Assembly (NCBI GenBank): GCA_029266615.1
Contig: JAQSWN010000002.1
Span: 1-64,000 of the forward strand
Source: Polyangiaceae bacterium
GTDB lineage: Bacteria > Myxococcota_A > Polyangia > Polyangiales > Polyangiaceae
Direction: 5' to 3'
Length of the DNA: 64,000 nt
Part shown: positions 54,220 to 64,000 of the stretch, piece after piece
Layout of the letters: the number at the start of each line of letters is the position of its first letter
How positions within the stretch are numbered: position 1 is the stretch's first letter
The notes under the pieces: generated by a model
Database searches by the model: none
The model's input: only the letters and a program-made list of their open reading frames with translations
What the model was told of the DNA's origin: nothing
Program-made: the position numbers and the translations under genes

Positions 54220-56567
54220 AGCGCGAGCTAGCGGCGCTGATGTTGAGTGTAGCAACCAGCTGTGGCTCGGACCCGGAGCCGCCCCCGGAGCTGGTCGTCG
54301 CGGTGGTCGACGAGCAGGGCGAAGCGCGGGAAGCGTTCCGCGCCGTGCTGGCGTACGAGGACGGAGGAGCTACCGCCTTCAGTTGCCCACAGGCGCCGGC
54401 CGACGTCGTTACCTGCGAGCGGGGCGGATTTTCCGTGCGGCGTCGGCAAGGAGAGACGGCGGTGACGGTCAAAGTCCCGGGCTACGGCTTCGAGACCGCC
54501 TCCGTGCCCGAGCCCGCCGGGCACATGCAGGTCTTGCTCGCGCGGCTCGCGCCGTTCGAGCAAACCGACCATTACCTGAGCGGTGCGTCCAGCGAGGACG
54601 CGTTCTTGAGCCTGGCCGCCGAGAGCCGAACGGAGCTGGGGACGGCCTACTCCGTCAAGTTCTACATTGCGGGGCTCGACGGCGAGCCTCGAGTCTACCT
54701 GCAGAACACACGGCGGTACCCGCTCCACTTCGATTTCGTGCGCACCGTGCTCGGCGCGGCCGCCACGCGTGAGGAGTTCGCCCGACGCACGTATCAGGGG
54801 GAGGGTCGAGCCGCGCTGGCAGGCACGCTCGTTTACTACCCCGAGCTCACGTATGGCGGCGCATCGAGTCGCGACGAACGTTCGTCGCCGCTCGCGCTTT
54901 CGTTCTTTCCGAGCGATGACCTCTCGCCGGCACTGGTGCTGCGCGCGCATCGCTTGCTGGAGGAACGTCTGCCGTGGCTCGCGCTCGAGGGGGACGCGCG
55001 GCGCCTTACCTACGTGCCTGCTGGCAGCGCCCAGGAGGCAGCCCTCGTTGATGCACGAGCGCGCTTCGCTCAGCAAGACGCGTCGTGGAGCGACCACGTC
55101 GAGCTGTTCGCGGGCGTCACGCAGCAGGTGCTGAACCCCGGCGTCGCGTACGGCACGCTGACCCTGCTCGGTCCGAACGAGCTCAGCCACGCCGTGCTTT
55201 CGTCGCACGATATACTGGTATTGTCGCGGCTCCCCAACGACTTGCCGCTCGTCGGCGGCACCATCACGGAGGAGCTGCAGACCCCGCTCGCGCACGTGAA
55301 CTTGGCCGCCCGGGCCCGCGGCACACCGAACTTGGCCCTGAAGGGCGCCGCCAGCGACGCACGCATCGCGCCGCTGCTCGGCAAGCTCGTGCGGTTCGAG
55401 GTGAGTGAAGGCGGCTTCTCTTTGCAGGAGTCGAGCATCGAGGAAGCCGAGCACTACTGGAGCTCCCGGTCGCGCCCGCGGCTGGTGCCAGAGGCCGATC
55501 TGGCGTTCGAGGGCTTGCCAACGTTCGACGAGCTGAGCTTCGCAGACGCGCGGAGGGTCGGGGTTAAGGCGGCCAACTTGGCGGAGCTGCACCAGCTGCT
55601 GGGCGACCTAGCGCCGCGGGGCTTCGCGGTTCCCTTCTCGGCCTATGCCACGTACATGGCCAGCAACCGCGTCACCGCCACTCTGTGCGAAGCGGCCCGG
55701 GCCGACTGCGAGGTGGAGGGCCGAGATGCGGCGCGGTGCGATCGCGCTCAGGAGCGCTGCACCGACGCGGAAGGGACCTCGTTCATCGACTTGCTCGAAG
55801 CGCTGCTTTCGGACGACGAGGTCACGACCGAGAGCGCGCTCCGCGAAGCGTGCTTGGACGCGCTCAAGTACCTGGTCGGCCACGGCGAGGTGGAGGAAAC
55901 GTTCGCGGCTGCGCTGGACGCGCGGGTGCGGGAGCTGTTCGCCGACGGGCAGGTGCGGCTGCGCTCCAGCACCAATGCCGAAGATTTGCCTGGTTTCAGC
56001 GGCGCGGGGCTGTACGAGTCCGTCTCCGCGAGGGCCGAGGGTGACAAGCGCGCCTCGTTTCGGATTCGCGAGGTGTGGGCCTCGGTCTGGCTTTGGCGCG
56101 CCTTCGAAGAACGCCAATTTTGGAACGTGGACCAGCGAGCGGTGCAAATGGCGGTCGCCGTCAACTCCGCCATCGACGACGAAGCCGCCAACGGTGTGCT
56201 CATCACTCGCAACCTGCTGCAGCCCGGCGCGGAGGGACACTATGTCAACGTGCAGTTCGGAGAGGTAGAGGTCGCCAATCCCGAGAGCGGCGCCGTACCG
56301 GAGGTGTTCGCGATCGTGCCGGGCCCTGCAAACTCCGTGCAGGTGCTTCGTCAGAGCTTCTCTTCTCTTTCGCCGCACGAGCCGCTGCTCCGCGACGCCG
56401 AGGTGGCCGCGCTCTCCGACGCCGCCGACCTCGTCCAAGCGCACTTCGCGCCGCTCTACGGGGTGCCTTCGAGCCAGCTCGCTTTGGATCTCGAGTTCAA
56501 GATCTACGGGCCGGAGCGGCGCCTACGGGTCAAGCAGGCGCGCCCTTACTCGCGGCAGACGCCCTGA
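54216..56567 (+). CDS. Exported PEP-synthase/water-dikinase-like lipoprotein
   Basis: 783 aa. N-terminus MKRELAALMLSVATSC fits a weak lipoprotein signal. After a carboxypeptidase-regulatory-like beta-domain (VVDEQGEAREAFRAV) and a region without known motif, a phosphohistidine-type swivel motif TPLAHVNLAARARGTPNL has His 360. The C-terminal part is a PPDK_N ATP-grasp domain: GVKAANLAEL (450-459), PRGFAVPFSAY, RLRSSTNAEDLPGFSGAGLY (581-600), LDLEFKIYG and RVKQARPY. The order His-domain then ATP-grasp is that of alpha-glucan water dikinases, the reverse of PEP synthase. Export of an ATP-using enzyme is odd. Its 3' end overlaps the convergent reductase gene by 38 nt. Confidence 0.78.
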   Translation: MKRELAALMLSVATSCGSDPEPPPELVVAVVDEQGEAREAFRAVLAYEDGGATAFSCPQAPADVVTCERGGFSVRRRQGETAVTVKVPGYGFETASVPEPAGHMQVLLARLAPFEQTDHYLSGASSEDAFLSLAAESRTELGTAYSVKFYIAGLDGEPRVYLQNTRRYPLHFDFVRTVLGAAATREEFARRTYQGEGRAALAGTLVYYPELTYGGASSRDERSSPLALSFFPSDDLSPALVLRAHRLLEERLPWLALEGDARRLTYVPAGSAQEAALVDARARFAQQDASWSDHVELFAGVTQQVLNPGVAYGTLTLLGPNELSHAVLSSHDILVLSRLPNDLPLVGGTITEELQTPLAHVNLAARARGTPNLALKGAASDARIAPLLGKLVRFEVSEGGFSLQESSIEEAEHYWSSRSRPRLVPEADLAFEGLPTFDELSFADARRVGVKAANLAELHQLLGDLAPRGFAVPFSAYATYMASNRVTATLCEAARADCEVEGRDAARCDRAQERCTDAEGTSFIDLLEALLSDDEVTTESALREACLDALKYLVGHGEVEETFAAALDARVRELFADGQVRLRSSTNAEDLPGFSGAGLYESVSARAEGDKRASFRIREVWASVWLWRAFEERQFWNVDQRAVQMAVAVNSAIDDEAANGVLITRNLLQPGAEGHYVNVQFGEVEVANPESGAVPEVFAIVPGPANSVQVLRQSFSSLSPHEPLLRDAEVAALSDAADLVQAHFAPLYGVPSSQLALDLEFKIYGPERRLRVKQARPYSRQTP

Positions 56568-57444
56568 GCGCATCCGGGACCATGACCTTGATCAATGCCG
56601 CGACCTCTTGGTCGCCGAGGTTCTGCTGCAGAGCTCGCTGAAAGAGGCTCGCGGTGAGCTCCGGTAGCTCGGTGGAAAGGCCTGCGCGCCGCGCGGTCTG
56701 CAAGAGGCGCTCGGTCGCGTCCACGGAAATACGCAGCGGGCTCTGGCTGATGGCGAAATCACCCGCCGCAATCACCCCGCCCTCGTGCTGGAAAAATGCT
56801 CCAAACGACGGCGATATTTCCCGCACGATCGAGCCGTAGCGGGCCACGTCCACCCCCTCCGACTGCGCGATGAGAGCGCCTTGTAAGAAGCCGAGCATGC
56901 CGCCGTAGACCCAAGACAGCGTCGCGAGGTCCATCGTCGCGGCCGCGCCGGGCTCGGCGCCGAGGTAGACGAGCCCGCCTCCCAGCGTCGAAAGACGCGC
57001 GCGCTGAGCGGCCCACGCCTGCTCGTCCCCCGAAATGAGGATCGGCGTATCGGCCTGGCCCATCTGGCCCGGCGCGGCTTGAATCGCCCCCGCTAGGTAC
57101 CGAGCTCCGTGCTCCCGCGCCCACGCCGCGCCTCCCCGCGCAGTCTCGGCGCTGATGGTGGTGAGCTGGATCAGGGTTCGCGCCGCGGCGGCCGCGGCGA
57201 CGCCCGGCGCAGCCAAGAGCTCCTTTACGGCAGCGTCGTTGGACACGCACATGACGACGGTGTCGCTCGCCGCGAAGGCGGTCGCCAAGTCCGGCGCGAG
57301 CGCGGCGCCTTTGTCGAGAAGCGGGGCCGCCTTCCCGGCGCTGCGGTTGTACACGGTCACGCGGGCGCCACTCTTCGAGAACAACTCGGCGATGGTCATG
57401 CCCATCGCGCCCAGGCCAATCACACTGACTGTCGTTCGACCCAT
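56530..57444 (-). CDS. Imine-reductase-like NAD(P)-dependent oxidoreductase
   Basis: 304 aa; ATG 57444 has AGGAGG 7-12 nt upstream. Rossmann motif VIGLGAMGMTIAELF near residue 8, VYNRS near 31 (NADP-type Arg), LTTIS near 90 and GAIQAAPGQMGQADTPILISG near 115, which resembles imine reductases (IREDs), as do LVYLGAEPGAAATMDLATL and the long inter-domain helix. The alternative is another beta-hydroxyacid-dehydrogenase relative, but the catalytic Lys of that family is not seen at its usual place. Divergent from an HxlR regulator, a common control arrangement. Substrate unknown. Confidence 0.8.
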   Translation of the reverse strand: MGRTTVSVIGLGAMGMTIAELFSKSGARVTVYNRSAGKAAPLLDKGAALAPDLATAFAASDTVVMCVSNDAAVKELLAAPGVAAAAAARTLIQLTTISAETARGGAAWAREHGARYLAGAIQAAPGQMGQADTPILISGDEQAWAAQRARLSTLGGGLVYLGAEPGAAATMDLATLSWVYGGMLGFLQGALIAQSEGVDVARYGSIVREISPSFGAFFQHEGGVIAAGDFAISQSPLRISVDATERLLQTARRAGLSTELPELTASLFQRALQQNLGDQEVAALIKVMVPDALRASAASKGAPA

Positions 57445-57495
57445 TTGCAGGCCTCCTGTGGGAGCTGATCTGCGGCGCCACGCTCCATTCGCCAA

Positions 57496-57533
57496 GTACC
57501 GACTATTTCGTAGGGTACCCACCCAATGGTATG
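57496..57533. promoter_or_regulatory. Divergent promoter region with GTACC repeats
   Basis: GTACC at 57496 and again within the palindrome GGGTACCC at 57513-57520, 19 bp apart, then GGTATG at 57528. Three related TACC/GGTA half-sites in the 100-bp gap between the reductase gene and the HxlR gene make an operator likely. Confidence 0.45.
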
Positions 57534-57544
57534 TAAAGCCGTAA

Positions 57545-57886
57545 ATGGCCAAGAGGCGCCCCCGAGTCTGCGGCATCGGTCCCGCGTTCGCCGTCATTGG
57601 CGGAAAATGGAAGGCCGTCATCTTGTGGGAGATGCAGGCGGCGCCGCGGCGCTTCGGAGAGCTGAAGCGGCTCGTGCCCGGCATCAGCGAGAAGATGCTC
57701 ATCCAGCAGCTGCGCGAGCTCACGGCGGACGGGCTCGTGAGCCGTAATGCATTTCCCGAGGTCCCCCCCCGTGTCGAGTATTCGCTCACGCGCCTGGGCG
57801 CCTCGCTCAACGTGGCTCTCGGTCCCTTGGCGGACTGGGGCGAGCGCTACGAAAAACGCGCGCAGGCGAAGGGAGCGGAGCCGTAA
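57545..57886 (+). CDS. HxlR-family transcriptional regulator
   Basis: 113 aa winged-helix regulator. The family signature is complete: Cys near residue 9, FAVIGGKWKAVILWEM, RRFGELKRLVPGISEKMLIQQLREL and DGLVSRNAFPEVPPRVEYSLT. The single N-terminal Cys is the redox- or aldehyde-sensing residue in several HxlR proteins. It is divergent from the imine-reductase-like gene and probably controls it. Confidence 0.9.
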   Translation: MAKRRPRVCGIGPAFAVIGGKWKAVILWEMQAAPRRFGELKRLVPGISEKMLIQQLRELTADGLVSRNAFPEVPPRVEYSLTRLGASLNVALGPLADWGERYEKRAQAKGAEP

Positions 57887-58023
57887 CGCTTGGTGAAGTC
57901 TACCTCCACATCAACCCACAAGGTGGGGTGAGGGAAGAGCGCGCCCGAACGCAAGCCTCGCGGCGATTCGCGACGCGCGGAACCAACACGTTCGTTTCTA
58001 GATCTCCGTACGATCGCGACCCT

Positions 58024-58257
58024 ATGCTGGGCTCCGTGAGCGAACCAGCACGTAAACTATTGTCTACGATCGCCGACCGCTATGCCGCCGCCGGCTCTCC
58101 CGAGCGCAGCGGGTGGTGCTTCGACGCAGGGTCCGTAACGGATGCGCACCGCGAGCTGGAGGCCTCGGGGCTGCTGCAGCGCGTGTTCGGAGTTCCGGGC
58201 GGCTATGCCTGGCGGCTCACCGAAGCGGGGATGCAGCAGGCCAAGGCCTGCGCTTAG
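58024..58257 (+). CDS. Small hypothetical, possibly winged-helix protein
   Basis: 77 aa from ATG 58024. PARKLLSTIADRYAAAG, VTDAHRELEASGLLQRV and GGYAWRLTEAGMQQAKA read like the helix-turn-helix and wing of a small DNA-binding protein. No family can be named. A longer frame from 57928 adds an Arg-rich unlikely leader. It ends 7 nt from the convergent lipoprotein gene. Confidence 0.5.
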   Translation: MLGSVSEPARKLLSTIADRYAAAGSPERSGWCFDAGSVTDAHRELEASGLLQRVFGVPGGYAWRLTEAGMQQAKACA

Positions 58258-58264
58258 CCCTCGG

Positions 58265-58918
58265 CTACTTCTTCGTCTTGGCGGCGCTGCCGCCCTTCGG
58301 GCGCTGGTCGGGGACCAGGTCCGGGTTGGACCAGTAGAACTCGTTCTTCTTGCCCGCTTCGTCCGCGAAGCCCACCGTCTTCACCTCGGCTTCGATGGTA
58401 GCGGTGCCTTCCGGCACGTGAGCCTTCTTCACGCACGAGAAGAACATGAAGATCTTTTCCCCCGGCTTCACGGCCCCCGCGAAGATGTTCCCCGAGCACG
58501 GCTGATTGGGGCGCTTCTTGTCGCCCGCCGTCACCTCGAGCTGCTTGCCGGCTTTGTCGTAGAAGTACGCGACGAGGGAGCCGAACAAGATTTGACTGTC
58601 CGACTTGTTCACGATGCTGAACTTCGGACCTTCGTCCGTAGTCTTGCCGGTGTACTTCACTTCCATCATCCGGGCGTCGCCGCTCGCCAAGCACGGCTTC
58701 TCGGAAGTCCCGACGCCGCTAGACCCCTTCGGGCAATCGTCGCGGAGCTTGGGGGGCGGCTCGGCGCTCGGCGGCGGAGCAGGAGCCGCGACCGCGGTGG
58801 GCGCGCTCGGTTGAGGCGCCCCCGCGCTTTTTTCTGCGGCTTGCTCCTCGCAGCCGAACCCCGGCGCGATGAGGGCGAACGTCAACAAGAGCCTCGAAGA
58901 AGCAGAGAAGTGTGTCAT
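58265..58918 (-). CDS. Exported lipoprotein, function unknown
   Basis: 217 aa. Signal with lipobox PGFGC, Ala/Pro linker to about residue 55, then a beta-rich domain (ARMMEVKYTGKTTDEGPKFS, ILFGSLVAYFYDKAGKQL, GEKIFMFFSCVKKAHVPEG) that looks like an Ig-like sandwich with Cys residues at about 69, 76, 142 and 162. No family recognised. Confidence 0.65.
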   Translation of the reverse strand: MTHFSASSRLLLTFALIAPGFGCEEQAAEKSAGAPQPSAPTAVAAPAPPPSAEPPPKLRDDCPKGSSGVGTSEKPCLASGDARMMEVKYTGKTTDEGPKFSIVNKSDSQILFGSLVAYFYDKAGKQLEVTAGDKKRPNQPCSGNIFAGAVKPGEKIFMFFSCVKKAHVPEGTATIEAEVKTVGFADEAGKKNEFYWSNPDLVPDQRPKGGSAAKTKK

Positions 58919-58996
58919 ACGGCGCCGGCACGGTACTCCGCGGGCATCGTCGCGAGCAACGAACGCCGCTGAGGTTTCACCTTTCCGTTAGGAGCG

Positions 58997-60673
58997 TCAG
59001 CGTCGCGCGAGCGCGATGCCAGCGCTCTTCGGCGCCCACAACGCGTCCGAGATCTCCAGCACCAGCGCGTCCATCCGCTGCCGCGCGCCAGCGTGATCCG
59101 CAGTGCCGGTGACGAGGATGGAGAAGGCGACGCCCGTCTCCTGCTGGGGTCCGAAAACGTAGCCACTGAGGGACGTGACCTTATTCAACGTGCCCGTCTT
59201 CGCGTGCACGCTGCGTCGGTTTTTGAGCGCGTAGAAGCGCGAGCGCAACGTGCCGTCCAGACCGCCCACCGCGAGCTGCTCTTGAAACGCACGCGAGATG
59301 GCCGGGTCGAGGTAGGCCATTTCCAGAACGCGCGTGAAGGTGCGCGCGCTGACCCGGTTTGCGTCATACAAGCCGGAGCCGTTACCGACTTTGAGCCCAT
59401 CTTCGTGGAGCTGCCGCAGCCGTAGCCAGTCGAAGGTGACTTGGGCGCCGTTCTCGGCGGTGCCCGGCTTGCCGCGCTTCACGGCCCCGAGCGTCTTGAG
59501 CAACGTTTCCGCGTAGAAATTGTCGCTCGCCTTGCCGAGCTGCTGCACCAGTTGTGACAGCGTCACCGAGTCACGCCCCACGAGCTCGCCGATTTCGTCC
59601 TCGCCGCCGCGCCTCGCGTCGCCGCGCACTTCGACGCCCAGGTTTTGTAGGACATGCTTGAACACGACCGCCGCATAAATTTCCGGGTTGTCGATGCGGC
59701 GCGTGATGTGAAGAGCCGTGTTGCCCTCTGGCACGCCGCCGCTCACCTGCGCTCCGAGCAGGAGCCCGCGCGGCTTCATCGTAAGTCCCACGTGGTCGCG
59801 CTTCTTGCCGCGCTCAGTGCGCACCTCGCCCTGAACGGTGACGTAGCCGGGCGGCTCGAACTCGACGCGCGCGAGCTCGCCCGCATCCGTCGGAAACACG
59901 TGGAGCGTCGTCGAGTTGCGATCGAGCGAGACGGCGCTCACCGGCGCGCGGAACGCGGCCCATTCGTTCGGCTGCTGCTCGAAACCTGGAGGCGTGTAGT
60001 GCTCGTCGAACGCGCTTTGGTCGACCAGCACATCGCCCGCGACCTGCTTGAGGCCGAGCGCGACGAGGCGCTCGCCGAAGCCTCGCAGCTCCTCGTACGT
60101 GAAGGTGGGGTCGCCATCTCCACGCAGCACCAGTCGCGGCGCGACACCGTTGTCGATCTTGCCGAGCACTCCGACGTGGTAGCGAAAGTCCGTGCCGAGC
60201 TCGGAGAGCGCGACCGCGGCCGTCAGCAGCTTCTGATTCGAGGCAGGGTTCAGCGCCTTGGCGGCGCCGTCGGCGAGCACCTCGCGGCCGCTTCCCAGGT
60301 CGCGTAAAGCGAAGCCGAGCTCCCCTTTGCGTTTTTGTACCCACGCTGAAAGGGCCTCCAGCTTCGGCCCCACGCGTGTGCTCAACGAGGCCGGGCTCGG
60401 AGACGGCCGGGGGATAAAGGCCGGCGTGGTCGGAGGGGCCGCGCGTTTCTCGGGCGGGAGGGGCGTCGGGGGGGCGGCGGGCTCCGGAACTGGATCCGGC
60501 TCGTTGGTCGTCGTCCCCGGCGCGAGGACCGGCAGCTCCGCCGGGCTGGCGGCGCTCTTGGCCCCCGGCTCGCCCCAGCAGGCCATACCGGTCAGCACGA
60601 AAAGCGCGACGAAACGGGGCGCCCGCTGGAATGGCAGCTTCGCCAGTAGGCGCTCGAGCAGGGCGTTCTCCAA
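58997..60673 (-). CDS. dacB: D-alanyl-D-alanine carboxypeptidase/endopeptidase (PBP4, peptidase S13)
   Basis: 558 aa from TTG 60673, backed by GGAGG 7 nt upstream. A lipoprotein-like signal (LFVLTGMAC) and a Pro-rich linker precede the enzyme domain from about residue 100. Active-site motifs: NPASNQKLLT (SxxK) near 142, SDN near 383 and HAKTGTLN (KTG) near 491. The long inserted domains between the first and second motifs match PBP4-type enzymes. It trims or cuts peptidoglycan cross-bridges in the periplasm. The lipid anchor is an addition to the usual soluble form. Confidence 0.9.
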   Translation of the reverse strand: MENALLERLLAKLPFQRAPRFVALFVLTGMACWGEPGAKSAASPAELPVLAPGTTTNEPDPVPEPAAPPTPLPPEKRAAPPTTPAFIPRPSPSPASLSTRVGPKLEALSAWVQKRKGELGFALRDLGSGREVLADGAAKALNPASNQKLLTAAVALSELGTDFRYHVGVLGKIDNGVAPRLVLRGDGDPTFTYEELRGFGERLVALGLKQVAGDVLVDQSAFDEHYTPPGFEQQPNEWAAFRAPVSAVSLDRNSTTLHVFPTDAGELARVEFEPPGYVTVQGEVRTERGKKRDHVGLTMKPRGLLLGAQVSGGVPEGNTALHITRRIDNPEIYAAVVFKHVLQNLGVEVRGDARRGGEDEIGELVGRDSVTLSQLVQQLGKASDNFYAETLLKTLGAVKRGKPGTAENGAQVTFDWLRLRQLHEDGLKVGNGSGLYDANRVSARTFTRVLEMAYLDPAISRAFQEQLAVGGLDGTLRSRFYALKNRRSVHAKTGTLNKVTSLSGYVFGPQQETGVAFSILVTGTADHAGARQRMDALVLEISDALWAPKSAGIALARR

Positions 60674-60758
60674 GTGGGACCTCCGTCTCAGTTATTCCGG
60701 TCCGGCGGCACGGGGCAAAAAGCTGGCATCCCGAAAGGTAGAAAGGTAGAGCGGGCCC

Positions 60759-61283
60759 GTGCGATTCCGCTCCTTCGTCGCTTTTGGGCTCGCCTCGTTG
60801 CTGGCCACCTTTGCCGCCTCCGCCCGCGCCGAGGAGCCGATTCCCGAGTTTCGTCCCGCGCCCCCCGCGGCGGACCTGCCTCCGCCCGGCGCTCGCACGA
60901 CGACCATCGTCGCAGGCGCGACCACGACGGTGGTGTCGTACGGCCTCGCGCTCGGCGCGTCCTTCTTGGTGGACGAAGCCGATCACCGAGGCATCAAGGA
61001 CCTACGCATTCCCATCGCGGGACCGTGGATCGCGCTCGGCAAAACCGGCTGCCCGACGAGCGACCCCGACTGCAGCGTGTTCCCGCTCGTGTTCGGCGCG
61101 CTCGTCACGATTTTGGACGGCGTCGTCCAAGTCGGCGGGCTCGCGGTCGTCGGCGAAGGTTTGTTTCTGAAAACTTCGACCCGTCGTGCCGCGCCGCAAA
61201 AAGCCGCAGGGCCGACCTTACGAGCGGTGCCGCTCGACTTCGGCCGCAACGGCGTGGGCCTGGGGCTCGTCGGCTCGTTTTGA
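60759..61283 (+). CDS. Exported small hypothetical protein
   Basis: 174 aa, GTG start with AAAGGTAG upstream. Signal peptide about 1-24 (MRFRSFVAFGLASLLATFAASARA). Two hydrophobic stretches follow (IVAGATTTVVSYGLALGASF; FPLVFGALVTILDGVVQVGG), with two Cys (GCPTSDPDCSVF) between them. Resembles short outer-membrane or periplasmic hypotheticals of myxobacteria; no function can be assigned. It lies between dacB and pyrG. Confidence 0.6.
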   Translation: MRFRSFVAFGLASLLATFAASARAEEPIPEFRPAPPAADLPPPGARTTTIVAGATTTVVSYGLALGASFLVDEADHRGIKDLRIPIAGPWIALGKTGCPTSDPDCSVFPLVFGALVTILDGVVQVGGLAVVGEGLFLKTSTRRAAPQKAAGPTLRAVPLDFGRNGVGLGLVGSF

Positions 61284-61377
61284 TTCCGTGGCGACCGATC
61301 GCGAATTTTCGCGAGCCAGATTTGCGAGAGAGCGCGCGTAGATGTGCGGAAGGGGTGCACGCCAGGGTTGGGCGTGA

Positions 61378-63069
<1,692 letters not shown>

Positions 63070-63102
63070 CGAGCCTGCCGGCTTTCGTGTAACGTGACCG
63101 CC

Positions 63103-64000
63103 ATGCGTGTCAGGCGTGGCTTGTCATGGGCATGGATGCTGGCGGGCACGGTTCTGTCGGTCTCGTGTGGCGGCGCGCGGCCCGAAGTGCGCGCGGCCCT
63201 GAACGGCACCCTCCCGGAGCTGCAGCAAGAGATCGCCAAGGCCGAGCAGAGCGGCGGGTTCGACGAGGCCCGGCTCAAAGAGCTCGCCCGTGCGGTCGCG
63301 GAGCGCGAGATCGCCGGCGCCCAAGGGCGTGAGGGCGCCGAGCAACTCGCCCTGTTTCGTCCGTGCTTGCCCCAGGTCCGGGCCAGCTTGGACGAGCGTG
63401 CGGGGCGCGGCGACGAAGCGGCCGCGGTCGCGACGCTGCTCCTCTTCGAGGCCGGCAAGCGCGACGCCGGCGACCTGGTGTCACGCTACCGTGACGCCGA
63501 CAGCGGGGCCTACCGGGCGCTCGCCGCGCGGGCAACCTTGTCCCCGACTCAAGCCGAGCTGCGTCGCCGCTACTTCACGGATCCGGACGAGCGGGTGCGT
63601 CGCGCCGCGTTCGAAGCGGCGTTGCGCGCGCCGCTCTCCAGCCAATTGCCAGAGCTCGTGGAAGCCGCGCGGTTGGACCCCAGCCCTTCCAACCGCGCTC
63701 GTGCCGCGCAGGCCGTCGGCCGCATCGGTAGCGAAGCGGCGGTGCTCGGCTTGGCGGATCTGTTCAGCGCGGGGGACGAGCAAGAGCAGCTCGCGGTTCT
63801 GGACGCGTGGTCGGAGGCGCGCAGCTACCGCGCCGGCGGTGAGCGAGAGCTTCTGCGTGCCCTGAGCCGCCCGGGCTTGGTGTCCGTCTCGGCGGCGTCG
63901 CTGCTGCTGGACTCGCGTGAATCACGCGCGGCCGCGGTCGCGGTGCTGGCGCGCGCGATCGCGGACGGCAGCGACGACGAGCGGCGCTTGGCGCTCTCCG
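63103..64000 (+). CDS. HEAT-like repeat lipoprotein, 3' end outside window
   Basis: Open from ATG 63103 to the window edge (299 codons). The signal RRGLSWAWMLAGTVL has lipobox SVSC. The mature part is helical, with repeats of the HEAT/PBS type: DERVRRAAFEAALRAPL, NRARAAQAVGRIGSEAAVLGL, EQEQLAVLDAWSEARSYRAG and ESRAAAVAVLARAIADGS. Protein-protein scaffold at the cell envelope by architecture. No stop codon is seen in this frame, so the true length is unknown. Confidence 0.75.
   Translation, partial: MRVRRGLSWAWMLAGTVLSVSCGGARPEVRAALNGTLPELQQEIAKAEQSGGFDEARLKELARAVAEREIAGAQGREGAEQLALFRPCLPQVRASLDERAGRGDEAAAVATLLLFEAGKRDAGDLVSRYRDADSGAYRALAARATLSPTQAELRRRYFTDPDERVRRAAFEAALRAPLSSQLPELVEAARLDPSPSNRARAAQAVGRIGSEAAVLGLADLFSAGDEQEQLAVLDAWSEARSYRAGGERELLRALSRPGLVSVSAASLLLDSRESRAAAVAVLARAIADGSDDERRLALS

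Noticed and set aside
54216-56567. Cytoplasmic phosphoenolpyruvate synthase
   Set aside because: Domain order is reversed, the PEP-binding barrel is missing and the N-terminus reads as a lipoprotein signal.

Overview
The window is GC-rich, gene-dense chromosomal DNA. I infer a large-genome predatory-type deltaproteobacterium (Myxococcota, probably the Polyangiales/Sorangiineae side). The evidence is the many lipoproteins with Gly/Ser/Ala-rich linkers after the lipobox, Ser/Thr kinases of the HRDLKPEN type, PilZ proteins, frequent GTG/TTG starts and start/stop overlaps. No phage, transposase, CRISPR array or plasmid function was found. The only RNA gene seen is a tRNA-Arg(CCG).

Left part (1-12.1 kb): a tightly overlapping seven-gene operon encodes a MATE exporter followed by homologues of petrobactin AsbA-AsbF in the same order as in Bacillus. 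They are two NIS synthetases, an aryl-AMP ligase, an aryl carrier protein, AsbE and a 3-dehydroshikimate dehydratase. A TonB-dependent receptor follows, and convergent to it lies a propeller-like lipoprotein gene. Both of the last two genes have Fur-box-like palindromes upstream. Together they look like a complete make-export-import system for a 3,4-catecholate/citrate siderophore.

12-20 kb: RNase D, a Cys-rich lipoprotein, a run of four exported lipoproteins (three with intact VWA/MIDAS domains), and an ArsR regulator plus AHSA1 protein pair with tandem operators at the regulator start. 20-28 kb: a GH78-like rhamnosidase lipoprotein, a LysR regulator plus pirin, DUF2625, a methyltransferase, a SnoaL-like protein and phosphofructokinase. 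28-35 kb: an ice-binding (DUF3494) lipoprotein, a beta-helix lipoprotein coupled to a TPR/PEGA-like protein, the tRNA, glyoxalase II and a coupled esterase-like lipoprotein.

35-45 kb: a 0.9-kb gene-free stretch with a hairpin and two tandem arrays of about 19 bp, then two PilZ genes, a membrane Ser/Thr kinase, a frameshifted F5/8-plus-trefoil lipoprotein gene, a 2-hydroxyacid dehydrogenase, a secreted hydrolase, and a 0.4-kb spacer flanked by a 53-bp imperfect inverted repeat. 45-57 kb: a lipoprotein thioredoxin coupled to a triple-thioredoxin membrane protein, a kinase with two kinase domains, a second MATE transporter, and a coupled pair of lipoprotein genes whose second member has the domain order of glucan water dikinases. 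57-64 kb: an imine-reductase-like gene divergent from an HxlR regulator, small hypotheticals, PBP4-type carboxypeptidase, CTP synthase, and a HEAT-like lipoprotein gene running off the right edge.

The strongest candidates for something not yet described are the petrobactin-type operon in this lineage with its MATE exporter and Fur-linked outer-membrane partners, the lipoprotein with water-dikinase domain order, and the VWA lipoprotein cluster. All functions are inferred from sequence reading alone.
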